Below, one piece after another: positions 63,909 to 64,000 of a stretch of 64,000 nucleotides of DNA. The number at the start of each line of letters is the position of its first letter. Positions within the stretch are counted from its first letter, which is position 1. The notes under the pieces are model-generated. The model saw nothing but the letters and a program-made list of their open reading frames with translations, did not search any database and had not been told where the DNA came from. A program made the position numbers and the translations under genes. The stretch spans positions 177,308,297 to 177,372,296 of the forward strand of contig CM070874.1 in NCBI GenBank assembly GCA_036365515.1, written 5' to 3'. Origin of the DNA: Torymus aiolomorphi (taxonomy: Eukaryota > Arthropoda > Insecta > Hymenoptera > Torymidae).

Positions 63909-64000
63909 GTTTAATTACAGGGTTATCAAAAAGTATGGGACCCCCGTATTTTTCCAGAAACGATATTTTTTGAAAAAGCTAAGGTCATACCGTAAGTAAT
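63909..64000. other. Right flank of the LTR element
   Basis: Short flank, cut by the window end; GGGTTATCAAAAAGTATGGG may be the start of another repeat, but it is too short to tell. Confidence 0.3.

Overview
The window looks like a repeat-rich, non-genic stretch of an insect nuclear genome. Hymenoptera is my guess from the kind of elements present, but nothing here proves the order. The insect-type signals are a Copia element primed by the internal initiator-tRNA-Met site used by Drosophila copia, an R1-like LINE, a mariner, Kolobok-like and other cut-and-paste transposons, and a gypsy/errantivirus-like element with envelope genes. I found no convincing host protein-coding gene. Almost every coding signal belongs to a mobile element, and most are broken by stops or frameshifts.

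Layout. 1-575: end of a DDE-like DNA transposase. 1.18-2.95 kb: 5'-truncated R1-like LINE with a poly(A) tail and 14-bp target duplication. 3.16-4.24 kb: 14-bp minisatellite. A DNA transposon (4.24-11.95 kb) sits in that array and is itself split by a 6.2-kb, strongly purine-rich LINE (5.52-11.72 kb). 12.2-13.0 kb: TA tracts and decamer repeats. 13.36-25.34 kb: a Pif1/Helitron-type helicase remnant split by a Copia element; a 3.5-kb DNA transposon lies in the Copia 5' LTR, then a small inverted segment, then a 2.5-kb foldback derivative of the same transposon. 25.4-28.6 kb: gypsy gag and LINE ORF1 remnants with small MITE-like repeats. 28.9-33.06 kb: a large inverted-repeat element carrying tRNA-like sequence and nested MITEs. 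33.6-34.0 kb: second helicase remnant. 36.03-40.19 kb: Kolobok-like transposon flanked by TTAA. 40.3-43.97 kb: AT-rich DNA with a GC-rich island, a MITE, tandem repeats and long TA arrays. 44.0-46.6 kb: another DDE-like transposase pseudogene, then a deleted mariner.

The most interesting object is a complete LTR element at 47,628-63,904 (16.3 kb, minus strand) with about 99% identical 1.06-kb LTRs and a TAAA target duplication. After gag and pol it carries an open 701-codon gene resembling mononegavirus/chuvirus-type glycoproteins, a small capsid-like gene, an unfamiliar cysteine-motif gene, and an open 677-codon class-I F/errantivirus-type envelope gene. Two unrelated envelope-type genes in one retroelement, with extra genes between them, is the best candidate here for an undescribed system.

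A second result is structural. The Copia 5' LTR lacks its outer 13 bp, and these are found 4 kb away in inverted orientation next to the matching 5-bp Copia target duplication. Inverting a 550-bp segment between transposon termini repairs the LTR, both target duplications and the helicase reading frame together.

Family names come from motifs recognised by eye; no database search was run. Many frameshifts lie in A/T homopolymer runs and could be assembly errors.
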